Assembly (NCBI GenBank): GCA_041745535.1
Contig: JBGTIS010000329.1
Span: 1-11,812 of the forward strand
DNA: 11,812 nt
Source of the DNA: JBGTIS01 sp041745535
GTDB lineage: Bacteria; Bacteroidota; Bacteroidia; Cytophagales; Cyclobacteriaceae
Reading direction: 5' to 3'
In this document: piece by piece, positions 1 to 7,400 of the stretch
Layout: every line of letters begins with the position of its first letter
Numbering within the stretch: position 1 is the first letter of the stretch
Translations under genes and position numbers: made by a program
Notes under the pieces: model-generated
What the model was told of the DNA's origin: nothing
What the model saw: only the letters and a program-made list of their open reading frames with translations
Databases searched by the model: none

Positions 1-327
1 TACTTTATTGAGGTATTGTACTTCTGTTATGCGTTGTTCTTCATATGCTTGGATGGTATCCTTGAGCATTTCAGAAAACTTTTTGTAAAAGGCTGGGTCT
101 TCGTCCATTTTTTCTGAAATGTGCCTGGCCGTTCGAGAGGCAATTTTGTCCGCTTTGGCGGCTTCTCCCAAGGTTTTTTCCACTTCCTCCTGAAAAGCTT
201 CCTTATCAAATATGTTTACCAATTCAGTAATTGGTTTTACCTCATCTGTTTGAATATGGGTGTCAATGTGGATAATCCGATTAAAACTGAGCCAGTGTTT
301 TTGTATAAAAACAGAGAAGGTTCCAGG
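1..327 (-). pseudogene. hsdR: Type I restriction enzyme R subunit (HsdR), C-terminal fragment
   Basis: The minus strand reads open for 109 codons from 327 down to the window edge, with an in-frame TAG at 328-330. The translation contains KPITELVNIFDKEAF, then AAKADKIASRTARHISEKM, DEDPAFYKKFSEML and ITEVQYLNKV. These are hallmark stretches of the C-terminal helical region of HsdR, the ATP-dependent translocase/endonuclease subunit of type I restriction-modification systems. The motor and PD-(D/E)XK nuclease domains, which lie upstream in HsdR (about 1,000 aa), are absent: homology fades in the first 15-20 codons, and beyond 330 there is IS21-like DNA instead. The 3' end and stop lie outside the window. 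I infer a gene cut by an insertion or deletion, so this piece cannot give a working restriction enzyme. Whether hsdM and hsdS lie to the left cannot be seen. Confidence 0.82.
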
Positions 328-333
328 CTAATT

Positions 334-388
334 TGAGCCATTTGTTTTTTTCAAGCACTGGCATTCCGGCATAAAGTGAGCCACTTGT
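334..388. repeat. Spaced direct repeat, possible IS21-type terminal repeat
   Basis: TGAGCCATTTGT at 334-345 recurs as TGAGCCACTTGT at 377-388, with one mismatch and 31 bases between the copies. IS21-family elements typically carry several short direct repeats inside their ends, where IstA binds. The repeat sits between the point where HsdR coding ends (328-330) and the IstA remnant that starts near 454, so the left end of the element is probably close to 331-334. No right-hand copy is visible, so this assignment is inference. Confidence 0.4.
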
Positions 389-453
389 AAAAAGCGTACG
401 CAGCATCATGTTTCATTGCTTTGCTTTGCTCAAAAAAAGTAAAGTATGGCTAA

Positions 454-789
454 CAAAACAATATCAATGCTACAGCTTGTTTTCCCCAGGATCCACGTAG
501 AGATATTTTTCAAAAAAGTGCCTCTTATTTCCTCTCAGAACTCAAACGTAAAGGCGTTACCAGGTATGTGTTGTGGGAAGAATATCGGCAGCAATATGCT
601 GAAGGATATAGTTACTCTCAGTTTTGTGAACGGCTCAGTAACTATCAGCAGATTAGGCAAGCCAGTATGCATTTTGAGTATACACCCGGTGAGCTAATGA
701 TGATCGATTTTGCCGGAGACCCCCTGAGTTATGTAGATCAAGATACAGGAGAGTTAATCCATTGCCCGGTATTTATTCACTGTCTATAG
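454..789 (+). pseudogene. istA: IS21-family transposase IstA, internal fragment
   Basis: An open frame of 111 codons after a TAA at 451-453 contains GVTRYVLWEEYRQQY, GYSYSQFCE, ASMHFEYTPGELMMIDFAG and LSYVDQDTGELI. These form the block around the first catalytic aspartate of IS21-family IstA transposases; that Asp is the D of MIDFAGD, codon 706-708. Full IstA is about 400-520 aa. Here the N-terminal helix-turn-helix region is missing (only about 120 bases lie between the HsdR scar and this block), as are the rest of the DDE core and the partner ATPase gene istB. The frame ends at TAG 787-789. A GTG at 568 could start translation but would give only part of the block. The element is dead and internally deleted. 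Confidence 0.88.
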
Positions 790-838
790 ATAGGCTGTGC
801 AAAATTAAGGTAAAAGGATAAAAAAATTCCCCGCATAA

Positions 839-1021
839 CTGACTATTCCGAGTGCTTCCAGCATCCGGAATTGGGAGAGAAAGTTGCGCCACTGGCGCTT
901 GTGTCAACCTGCTTGGGGCCAAGAGCACTGGGCCATTATCTTAGACGAGAGCGTGAGTGTGGGCCAGCGGAAACTACTGGTGGTACTGGGGATAAACTTA
1001 TCAGAAAAATCACGAAACTAA
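839..1021 (+). pseudogene. Transposase-like remnant of a different family
   Basis: Between stops at 836-838 and 1019-1021 the plus strand encodes 60 residues containing SIRNWERKLRHWRL, AIILDESVSVGQRKLLVVL and GINL. The pattern of an N-terminal 'RNW...L' stretch followed by an Asp-containing strand and 'GQ.KLLVVLGI' recalls an uncharacterised Bacteroidota transposase family in which this Asp would be the first catalytic acid. That is recollection, not a search result. There is no start codon at a sensible place, and the match seems to begin abruptly near 839 and to end near 1003, where the frame runs into unrelated residues (SEKSRN). It is not a continuation of the IS21 piece, which ends 50 bases earlier, so at least two elements have decayed here. 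Bases 790-838 hold nothing I recognise. Confidence 0.4.
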
Positions 1022-1075
1022 TGACTAGTGATTAGGCACGATTCATGCAACAAATATAGGCCATAGGTTATTTGT

Positions 1076-1765
1076 ATGATGAAGCAGAATTTGCCTTATT
1101 ATTTTTTTAATTATTTTTTGTTTTATATACTCTTTTCAGCTATTTGCACCGTTTCAGCCCAGGCACAACTGGAAGAAAAAAAACCAGAACTGGCGCTGGG
1201 TATCAGCACCAATGCTTACCGGGGCGATCTGGGTTCAGGTTACAACAAATGGACTTCCGCTTTCCAAATTAGCTATTATTTCAAACACCAACGTCGGTTT
1301 CATGGCGGCATTCATGCCGGTATGGGTACAGTTACCGGGCAAAATGTTGAGCGGAGTTTCGCGGGCCTGTCACCGGTTCCTACACCAAACCGCTTTTTTT
1401 CCACCAATTTTGTAACTGTGAATTATGGTTTACAATTCGACATACTTTCTTTCAAGCACTGGGATTTTTATGTCAGCCAGGGTTTTGGCATTATTCGATA
1501 TAATCCGAAAGATCAGTTTGATGAAACACTGCAGGATAATTTTCAAACCCGCGCCCCCAATGAGGGGTATAGTAATGTAAGTGTAATTTTACCTTCTTAC
1601 CTTGGTATTACCTATCACTTTTCGAACGGTTTTGGATTTGGCGTACAGGGAGGTTTTACCAATACCATGACCGATTATCTGGATAATATATCGCAATTGG
1701 GCAAAAAACAGGGAAATGATAATATCGTAAGTGCAAGGTTTTACTTTTATGCTCCTTTGCGGTAA
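1076..1765 (+). CDS. Outer-membrane beta-barrel protein
   Basis: This 229-aa protein begins with a hydrophobic signal peptide (residues about 7-25) ending in VSAQAQ, so cleavage by signal peptidase I after residue 28 or 30 is likely. The rest is made of alternating aromatic and small-residue strands (ISYYF, FVTVNYGLQFDIL, WDFYVSQGFGIIRY, YLGITYHF, FGFGVQGGF) and closes with a final strand SARFYFYAP near the C-terminus, as expected of a small 8-10-strand outer-membrane barrel. NAYRGDLG near residue 47 is a motif I associate with Bacteroidota barrels of unknown function. Two tandem ATGs (1076 and 1079) could serve as start; I took the first. It stands alone on its strand, 54 bases after the transposase-like scrap, and converges on the DUF3109 gene with a 22-base gap. 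No substrate can be named. Confidence 0.88.
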   Translation: MMKQNLPYYFFNYFLFYILFSAICTVSAQAQLEEKKPELALGISTNAYRGDLGSGYNKWTSAFQISYYFKHQRRFHGGIHAGMGTVTGQNVERSFAGLSPVPTPNRFFSTNFVTVNYGLQFDILSFKHWDFYVSQGFGIIRYNPKDQFDETLQDNFQTRAPNEGYSNVSVILPSYLGITYHFSNGFGFGVQGGFTNTMTDYLDNISQLGKKQGNDNIVSARFYFYAPLR

Positions 1766-1787
1766 TTTTTTCTGAAAACAAATATCC

Positions 1788-2366
1788 TTATTTTGTTTCG
1801 CTTTTTTCCCCTTCTATTTCCTGTAACAGTTTATGGTACCAGGCTTCACCGTATTTTCGGATAAGGGCATCTTTCAGGAACCTGTAAAGCGGCACATTTA
1901 ATTCCTGGCCCAGGGAGCAGGCCGGATTACAGATATGCCACCGGTCGTAATTAAGGGCATCGAAATGGTCGTAGGTTTGCATACGAATGGGGTATAAATG
2001 GCAGGAAATAGGCTTTCTGAAATCAGTTTTACCTGCCAGATTTGCCTGTTCAATGCCACATTTCAACACTCCCTTTTCATTATAGGTGGCATATGCACAT
2101 TCTTTTCCATTAATGGTGGGCGTGGAATAATCGTTTTCGCTGTCGACCACAAATTTACCTTGTTGCTCAATTGACTGTATCCCTTTTTTTGAAATAAAAG
2201 GTTTTACATCTTCATAAATTTCTTCCAGCTTACCTGTTTCTTCTTTGGTCAGGGGCGCACCCAGGTCTCCTTCCACGCAACAGGCCCCTTTGCACTTCTC
2301 CAAATTACATACAAAGAAATTTTCTTTGATATCATCGCTGAGTACCGCGTTTTCTACAACAATCAT
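1788..2366 (-). CDS. DUF3109 family cysteine-cluster protein
   Basis: This 192-aa protein has an N-terminal cluster CNLEKCKGACCVEGD (Cys20, 25, 29, 30), followed by Cys90, Cys103, Cys122 (SCHLYPIR), Cys146 and Cys150. Eight or more conserved cysteines with the 'GACC..GD.GAPL' start and the 'RKP.SCHLYPIR' block identify DUF3109, relatives of the YkgJ-type zinc or iron-binding cysteine cluster proteins. The family is widespread in Bacteroidota and its function is unknown; metal or iron-sulphur binding is the usual proposal. It has no signal peptide, so it should be cytoplasmic. The length and both ends look complete, and the ATG at 2366 follows an AT-rich leader with a good promoter box 46 bases upstream. 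It is transcribed alone; the next gene upstream on the strand (DUF92) ends 97 bases away. Confidence 0.93.
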   Translation of the reverse strand: MIVVENAVLSDDIKENFFVCNLEKCKGACCVEGDLGAPLTKEETGKLEEIYEDVKPFISKKGIQSIEQQGKFVVDSENDYSTPTINGKECAYATYNEKGVLKCGIEQANLAGKTDFRKPISCHLYPIRMQTYDHFDALNYDRWHICNPACSLGQELNVPLYRFLKDALIRKYGEAWYHKLLQEIEGEKSETK

Positions 2367-2387
2367 AACTTCTTTTTACTTTCTACA

Positions 2388-2399
2388 CAGAAATTTCTG
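2388..2399. promoter_or_regulatory. 12-bp perfect palindrome in the DUF3109 leader
   Basis: CAGAAATTTCTG is a perfect palindrome lying between the likely promoter box (2412-2419) and the DUF3109 ATG at 2366, so it would fall within the first bases of the transcript. That is a place where a dimeric repressor could act. No regulator is known and the site is AT-rich in the middle, so chance cannot be excluded. Confidence 0.3.
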
Positions 2400-2411
2400 C
2401 TTTTCCCACAA

Positions 2412-2419
2412 CAAAGATA
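2412..2419 (-). promoter_or_regulatory. Bacteroidota -7 promoter box for the DUF3109 gene
   Basis: Read on the minus strand this is TATCTTTG, a full match to the Bacteroidota sigma-ABfr -7 consensus TAnnTTTG. It lies 46 bases before the DUF3109 start codon and downstream of the DUF92 stop, so the position fits. I see no convincing TTG box about 19-20 bases further upstream, so only half of the promoter is supported. Confidence 0.45.
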
Positions 2420-2463
2420 GCCAGGAAATGGTGCCTTTTGTGTCTAATTGCCAAGAACTTTAA

Positions 2464-3288
2464 TCAGAAAAATACGCCGATCGAAAACAATACTCCTACA
2501 AAAAGGGCGGCAAAACAGGTATTGGCAAAATTTACAGCATGGTTATTCAGATATCCTTTTCGCTGTAACGTAGCACCCAGTACAGAGTCTAAAATATTGC
2601 CAGTGATACCTGCCAATGCAACCAGAATTACAGCGCCTCCCCATCCAAAGCCTATTCCAAACAGAAATGCGATAAAAATACTTCCCAAAGCCCCTGCCCA
2701 GCTTCCTTCCGGACTAATTACGCCATCCGGCCCCCTGTGCTCAGGACGAAAGGTAATTATATTGAAATAGCGGGAACCTATTACATTTCCCAACTCCGAG
2801 GCAAGGGTATCGGCGGTAGCAGAAGCCAGACTTCCAGCCAGCATAGCCTGAAAGAGAAAACCATTTTCAGGTATCAGCCAGGCTAGTAGGCCGCAAATGG
2901 CCGAAATACCGCCATTAGAAAAAGCATGTTTTACAGAGCGCTTGCTATTATTGGCTTCTGCCAGGCCTATCTGCTGTTTTGCTTTCATTTTCCAAACGGA
3001 GGCCATCGTACCTGTTGTAAAAAAAGCACCTAACAGTACAAGCCCCCACATACCTGCACCCAACAAAATACAGGCAGCTATGATACCACCTATAACGGCT
3101 CCTGGCGCATCAATTTTTCCTGTCAGGTAAGCTATTACGGTAAATGCCAAAACCACCAGCAACCCCGAAAGCCAGTTGGCAGGAAGTTGGGTATTAATTA
3201 CAAATTCGCTCAATAGCAAACCGATCAATACAGGAAAAGTATCTGAAGCTAAATAAACATCCTGTTTTTGTTTTACTTCTTGTATCAA
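2464..3288 (-). CDS. DUF92 family membrane protein
   Basis: A 274-aa multi-pass protein with about eight hydrophobic segments (near 20-35, 41-57, 63-79, 80-95, 128-140, 146-157, 196-214, 218-232 and 255-274). Motifs of the DUF92 family (TIGR00297; relatives of plant VTE6 phytyl-phosphate kinase and of phytol/dolichol kinases) are present: NGG at 125-127, TADTLASELG at 158-167, GPDGVISPEG at 186-195, GNILDSVLGATLQ at 230-242 and NNHAVNFANT at 248-257. The bacterial members have no settled function; a role as an isoprenoid-phosphate or CTP-dependent kinase is only a family-based guess. An in-frame TAA lies two codons upstream, so the start must be the TTG at 3286-3288 (or a later TTG at codon 21). 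That TTG overlaps the TGA of the upstream gene as TTGA, indicating translational coupling to the TIM-barrel gene. Confidence 0.92.
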   Translation of the reverse strand: MIQEVKQKQDVYLASDTFPVLIGLLLSEFVINTQLPANWLSGLLVVLAFTVIAYLTGKIDAPGAVIGGIIAACILLGAGMWGLVLLGAFFTTGTMASVWKMKAKQQIGLAEANNSKRSVKHAFSNGGISAICGLLAWLIPENGFLFQAMLAGSLASATADTLASELGNVIGSRYFNIITFRPEHRGPDGVISPEGSWAGALGSIFIAFLFGIGFGWGGAVILVALAGITGNILDSVLGATLQRKGYLNNHAVNFANTCFAALFVGVLFSIGVFF

Positions 3289-4202
3289 GCATTAAATCCA
3301 TCTACTTCCACATAAGCATTAATGAGTTTTTGTTCTCCTTCCGCTCCTTCATGAGCATTGCCATGTTCCATCCCCATAATGCCCTCATAGCCTTTTTTAT
3401 AAATATGCTCAAACACATTTTTATAATTGATTTCACCGGTAGTGGGTTCTTTCCTGCCCGGGTTATCGCCAATCTGAATGTATGCGATTTCGTCCCAGGC
3501 CCAGTCCATCCGGCGGATCAGGTCGCCCTCGTTACGCTGCATATGATAAATGTCGAAAAGAATTTTACAGGAAGGACTATCTACCGCTTTACAAATCATG
3601 AACGTTTGGTCAGAGTTGCGGAGAAAAAGATCAGGCGTATCGCTAAGAGGTTCCAGTACCATCACCAGGTTATGCGGTTCAAAAATTTCGGCACCCCGAC
3701 GCAAAGCTTCTATTACATTGGAGGTTTGAATGCTTTCAGGAATATTTCGGGAAAAATCGCCGGGTACAACGGTCATCCATTTGGCATTTACCCGTTTGGC
3801 TACTTCTACTGCTCTTTTACACCCGTTCAGAAAAATATCTGTATATTCAGGTTTGCCAGCGGCCAGCGAATTAGCCCCATTACCACCTTTATCTACAACA
3901 AACACACCCATCTGCATACCAAGCTTTGCCATCTGGCTGGCAATTTTCTCTTGTGTACTAACATCGCGCCCCATCATTCCGTTGTCTTCCAACGCGGTAA
4001 ACCCCTGATCGGCCATAAATTTGAGCTGATCGATGGGGTCGTCGCTGGCTGAGTTTTTGAACATACCGAAATGAGGTGCATATTTCAACTTAAAGGAATG
4101 TTTTTTGTCTTGGATGGAGTTATTGCTTAGGCTGATGAATGGTTTGCTCGCCGCCAAAGCACTCAGGGAAATACCTGATTTAACAAAATCTCTGCGTTTC
4201 AT
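3285..4202 (-). CDS. Tat-exported hydroxypyruvate isomerase-like TIM-barrel protein
   Basis: This 305-aa protein starts KRRDFVKSGISLSALAASK, a twin-arginine signal peptide, so it should be exported folded to the periplasm. The mature part is an AP-endonuclease-2/xylose-isomerase-type TIM barrel of the hydroxypyruvate isomerase (Hyi) family: MVLEPL with Glu184, ILFDIYHMQ with Asp217 and His220, QIGDNPGRKEPTTGEINY at 243-260, and MGMEHG with Glu279. In Hyi-type enzymes the two glutamates act as acid/base and the Asp and His help bind the metal; all are present, so an active sugar or keto-sugar isomerase/epimerase is likely. The substrate cannot be read from sequence, and the periplasmic location argues against plain glyoxylate metabolism. 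The length is close to that of Hyi (about 260 aa) plus the signal region. It is the first gene of a two-gene unit with DUF92. Confidence 0.93.
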   Translation of the reverse strand: MKRRDFVKSGISLSALAASKPFISLSNNSIQDKKHSFKLKYAPHFGMFKNSASDDPIDQLKFMADQGFTALEDNGMMGRDVSTQEKIASQMAKLGMQMGVFVVDKGGNGANSLAAGKPEYTDIFLNGCKRAVEVAKRVNAKWMTVVPGDFSRNIPESIQTSNVIEALRRGAEIFEPHNLVMVLEPLSDTPDLFLRNSDQTFMICKAVDSPSCKILFDIYHMQRNEGDLIRRMDWAWDEIAYIQIGDNPGRKEPTTGEINYKNVFEHIYKKGYEGIMGMEHGNAHEGAEGEQKLINAYVEVDGFNA

Positions 4203-4468
4203 AGTTTTCTGGTTTTAGGATTATTTTAGTGATTGATGAAGCCTTGATGCATGAATATAAATCATAAATCTCTGTAAATTTACAGGACAATAAATATATT
4301 AATTTTTGATAAACATTGTGCAGAAATAAGAAATTGAACTGAAAAAATAAGTTTTAGCGCTACTTTCCAAACAGCTTTTCCCGTTCTTTGGCTGAGCGAA
4401 GAAATTTAATAAAGCGTCTTATAGGTGTGAGTCAGCAATGTAAGGATGAACTATTATTGCTGCCAGTG
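4203..4468. other. Intergenic leader of the TIM-barrel/DUF92 unit
   Basis: These 266 bases separate the PorU2 stop from the TIM-barrel start, both on the minus strand. The half next to the TIM-barrel gene is very AT-rich, as expected of a promoter, but no full TAnnTTTG box is present; TATATTTA on the minus strand near 4296-4303 is the nearest. I see no strong terminator hairpin after porU2. A 23-codon open frame on the minus strand (about 4360-4428, containing RRFIKFLRSAKEREKLFGK) has no start codon and I do not call it a gene. Confidence 0.5.
4272..4285. promoter_or_regulatory. 14-bp perfect palindrome upstream of the TIM-barrel gene
   Basis: CTGTAAATTTACAG is a perfect 14-bp palindrome centred about 76 bases before the TIM-barrel start codon. 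The size and position fit an operator for a dimeric helix-turn-helix regulator of the TIM-barrel/DUF92 unit. The regulator is not in the window. The weakly similar CAGAAATTTCTG before the DUF3109 gene shares only the AAATTT core. Confidence 0.35.
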
Positions 4469-7400
4469 TTACCGCAAGATGTATAACTTACCAAAACCTT
4501 TTTCAAAACCTTTGTCGGCTGAGGTTTCACGTTTCTCAATGGCTTGTCCGTTACTTTTTACCATTACGCGGTATAAGTATACGCCATTTGCCAGCTTATC
4601 ACCAAACTCATCGGTGCCATTCCAGCTAAAATCGGTAATGTTATTTCCTATATGAATAGCGCCGATTTCATTTTGGGTGATTTCCCGCACTACCTTTCCA
4701 CTTACCGTCATAATCTGAATTTTGATCTCATCGGGTATTTCCGCTCCGGTTAACGTAAATACAAACCGGGTACTGGTAGAAAACGGATTGGGATAAGGAT
4801 AGAAATTGGTAATTTGAGAAGTATTCACTACCTCAAAATTTTGCTCAAAAGGTACTACGCCTGAAGTGTTTCCGCTGGCATCGGCTGCTTGTACCCGCAG
4901 GGTATACATACCATCGGTAAGCGGACCAGGTTGATAGGAAACTTTAAAGGGGCTTTCATCGCTGGCAGGCGACCAGCTTAATCTGGCATCGGAAAAAGAA
5001 ATCCGCTCAAATTCTCCAGTGGCAGCACTATTTTCTGTTCCATTCGGTACAGGACGTTTTAAGAAAATATTTACGCCTACGGTATCTTCTTTTTTCAGAA
5101 ATTTATTTTCGTCGCGCAGATCAATGGTAATGAAAGGATTGGGTGAGATAATATCGCCATCCAGAATATATACGCCATCAAATGCCACATCAATGATGGG
5201 ATTGATATTATCTTTTGACACAATAAAATAATCCACCAGGCTAATGGTGTTGTTACTGTAATCCTGTTCATTCAAAATTTGCGGATTAGCGACTACCCTC
5301 AGATCATTTACACCTACCTTTCCCATAGTACTCACAGAAATATTGAATTTGGCGGTATCTTTGGCAGCCAAAGGCGCTAACCGTATGGTATCGGTTTCTG
5401 ATCTGCGCTGGTTCTGATTGAATAGGGTGTATACTACACTAATGGAATCGAGAAAATCAGTTTCTGAGATGTTAGTAAATAACAGTTGGGTATCAAACTG
5501 TTCTCCTTCCTGCTTTTGCAGGTTTAAATCATTTTTAGCGTCAAAAAGCAGTATTCCTTCTGGTACACTGGTATAGGTAATCAACCATTTTTTTAGCTGA
5601 GCCGGCGTAAAACTGGTTTCATCTTCAGTAGATAGCTTTAACCGTAAATAAGGAAATCGCGCGGCATCAACCGTACTTAAATCAATATTGCCCGAATTAG
5701 TTAAAACGTCTGTAAACAATGTAGTACGCACACCCTGAAAGCTTTCTCCTAAAATATTGAGATTTACTTTATTATCAGGATTAACTATATCGCTAATCAG
5801 ATTTTGCATATAATTCCATTCCTGAGCAGGTCCAACTCTGGCAGAAAGCACAGACCCACTGGTAAATTTGCCTTTTATGTTTTCACTGAGCAAAATTTCC
5901 TGCTCGGTGGTAGGCAGGGGTGAGGTGGGGTCGGCAGATACTTCAATGGCAGTTCCCTGCGCTCCGCCTTTTTTTCCTAAAATAATAAGCGGTTCTCCAT
6001 TCTTCAAATTATTGATGGTGGCATTAGAAACTCCTATTTCTGTTAGTTTTTGCAAACTGGAAGCGGGCCATGTTTCATAGTTAAGGTTGCCTCTGGAGAA
6101 TAAAACGATATAATCTCCAGCCGGAATGGCATCAATCAGTTGTTCTAATCGGAGTTGCGTGCCTGTTATCTGGGCTTCGTCGTAGGTGTTAATTATCTGA
6201 GGCCGGCGACCACAGCTATTTCCATCAGAAATATCAAATCCTCCAGGATTAATAATTAAATATGGGCTCAGAGAAGCTTTATTGAAGCCAACGGCATTCA
6301 GCGAATTTGTTCGGCATGTTAATCTAGGCGCATCAATTATATATTGCAGATTATTAATGAGTAGCTGCGTATTGACTTCGCTGGGATAACTTTTGCCAAA
6401 AGTTTTTACACTGATGTCGTTTGAGGTTTCTATAAACTTCCAAATTCCCCCTTCATGCTCCAGACCGGTTATTTCGTTCTGAAGAAGCTGACCAACGGCC
6501 GATTGCGACCAACCAGCCGGGCTATTTTCAATATAGGTAAATGAATGTTGAATCCATTCGTTTAATTCGCCGGGCTGCGGATCAGCAAACTTGGTTCGCC
6601 AGTAATATACTACTGAATCTTTATTCTCCAGTAAATTTGCCTGCCACTGAGCCACTCCCAAGGCATTAATCACCGACTGTTTTTTAAACAAACTGTTAAA
6701 GTTAGTGGTGGTATCCAGTTCGAACTGGTAATTCCGGAAAACTCCTTTTTCTGTAATTCCCTGTATATCTCCTGCCTGCGCCACCAGAGTAACAGGATTT
6801 GTGTGCACAATAGCGAAATCGTGTGGAAGAATATTTACCGTGCCAGCCAAGGGAATGAAATAATCTATTGAAGCTCGATTGTTACTGACACTTAATTCTT
6901 CAATTTCGGCATTGCCATTCAGTGTAACTTCAAACTGGTTGGTACCAAAAGTAGTACCAGGATCAAAACTCATATCTGCCAGGCGGATGGTATAAGTAAG
7001 GGTGTCGTGGTAAGCAATCGGTCGGAGATAAACAGAATCGTACCGAATGGTGCGACCATCGCTGAGCGTACGGTTTACCTGCAGCATGACCGAGTCGGTA
7101 CTGGTTCGGCCCAAATTTCGAACGATCAGGTTTATAGCGAACGAATCAGAGAAAGCAGTAATAGGCTCACCATTCAAAGAGGATATAAAAATACGATCGT
7201 TATTGATATCATAATCGGGTTTATTCCGGCCAAATAAGCTTACCGCCGGATCGCCCTGAAGTACCATTTGCTGTACCTGGGCCAGTAATATTTCTGTAGT
7301 AGATGAATACCCTGCGATAAAGCGTTTGTTGGCTTCATGTTGAATAAGTCCGATAGATTCGCCCATATAAATAGTATCCTGAAAAGCAACCGGATAAACA

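Noticed and set aside
27..209. 60-residue minus-strand frame rich in Lys and Pro
   Set aside because: It is a shifted shadow of the HsdR fragment, whose own frame gives clear family motifs.
446..697. 83-residue open frame on the plus strand
   Set aside because: It overlaps the IstA fragment in another frame; only the frame ending at 789 shows IS21 transposase motifs.
1776..1798. AAACAAA/TTTGTTT inverted repeat between the convergent barrel and DUF3109 genes
   Set aside because: The stem is pure A/T apart from one C-G pair and runs into the DUF3109 stop codon; too weak to call a bidirectional terminator.
3330..4052. 240-residue plus-strand frame opposite the TIM-barrel gene
   Set aside because: The opposite strand encodes a complete Hyi-family protein with all catalytic residues; this frame has no recognisable motif or regular composition.
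4360..4428. Small minus-strand frame RRFIKFLRSAKEREKLFGK between porU2 and the TIM-barrel gene
   Set aside because: It has no start codon, is only 23 codons long and has no family match I can name.
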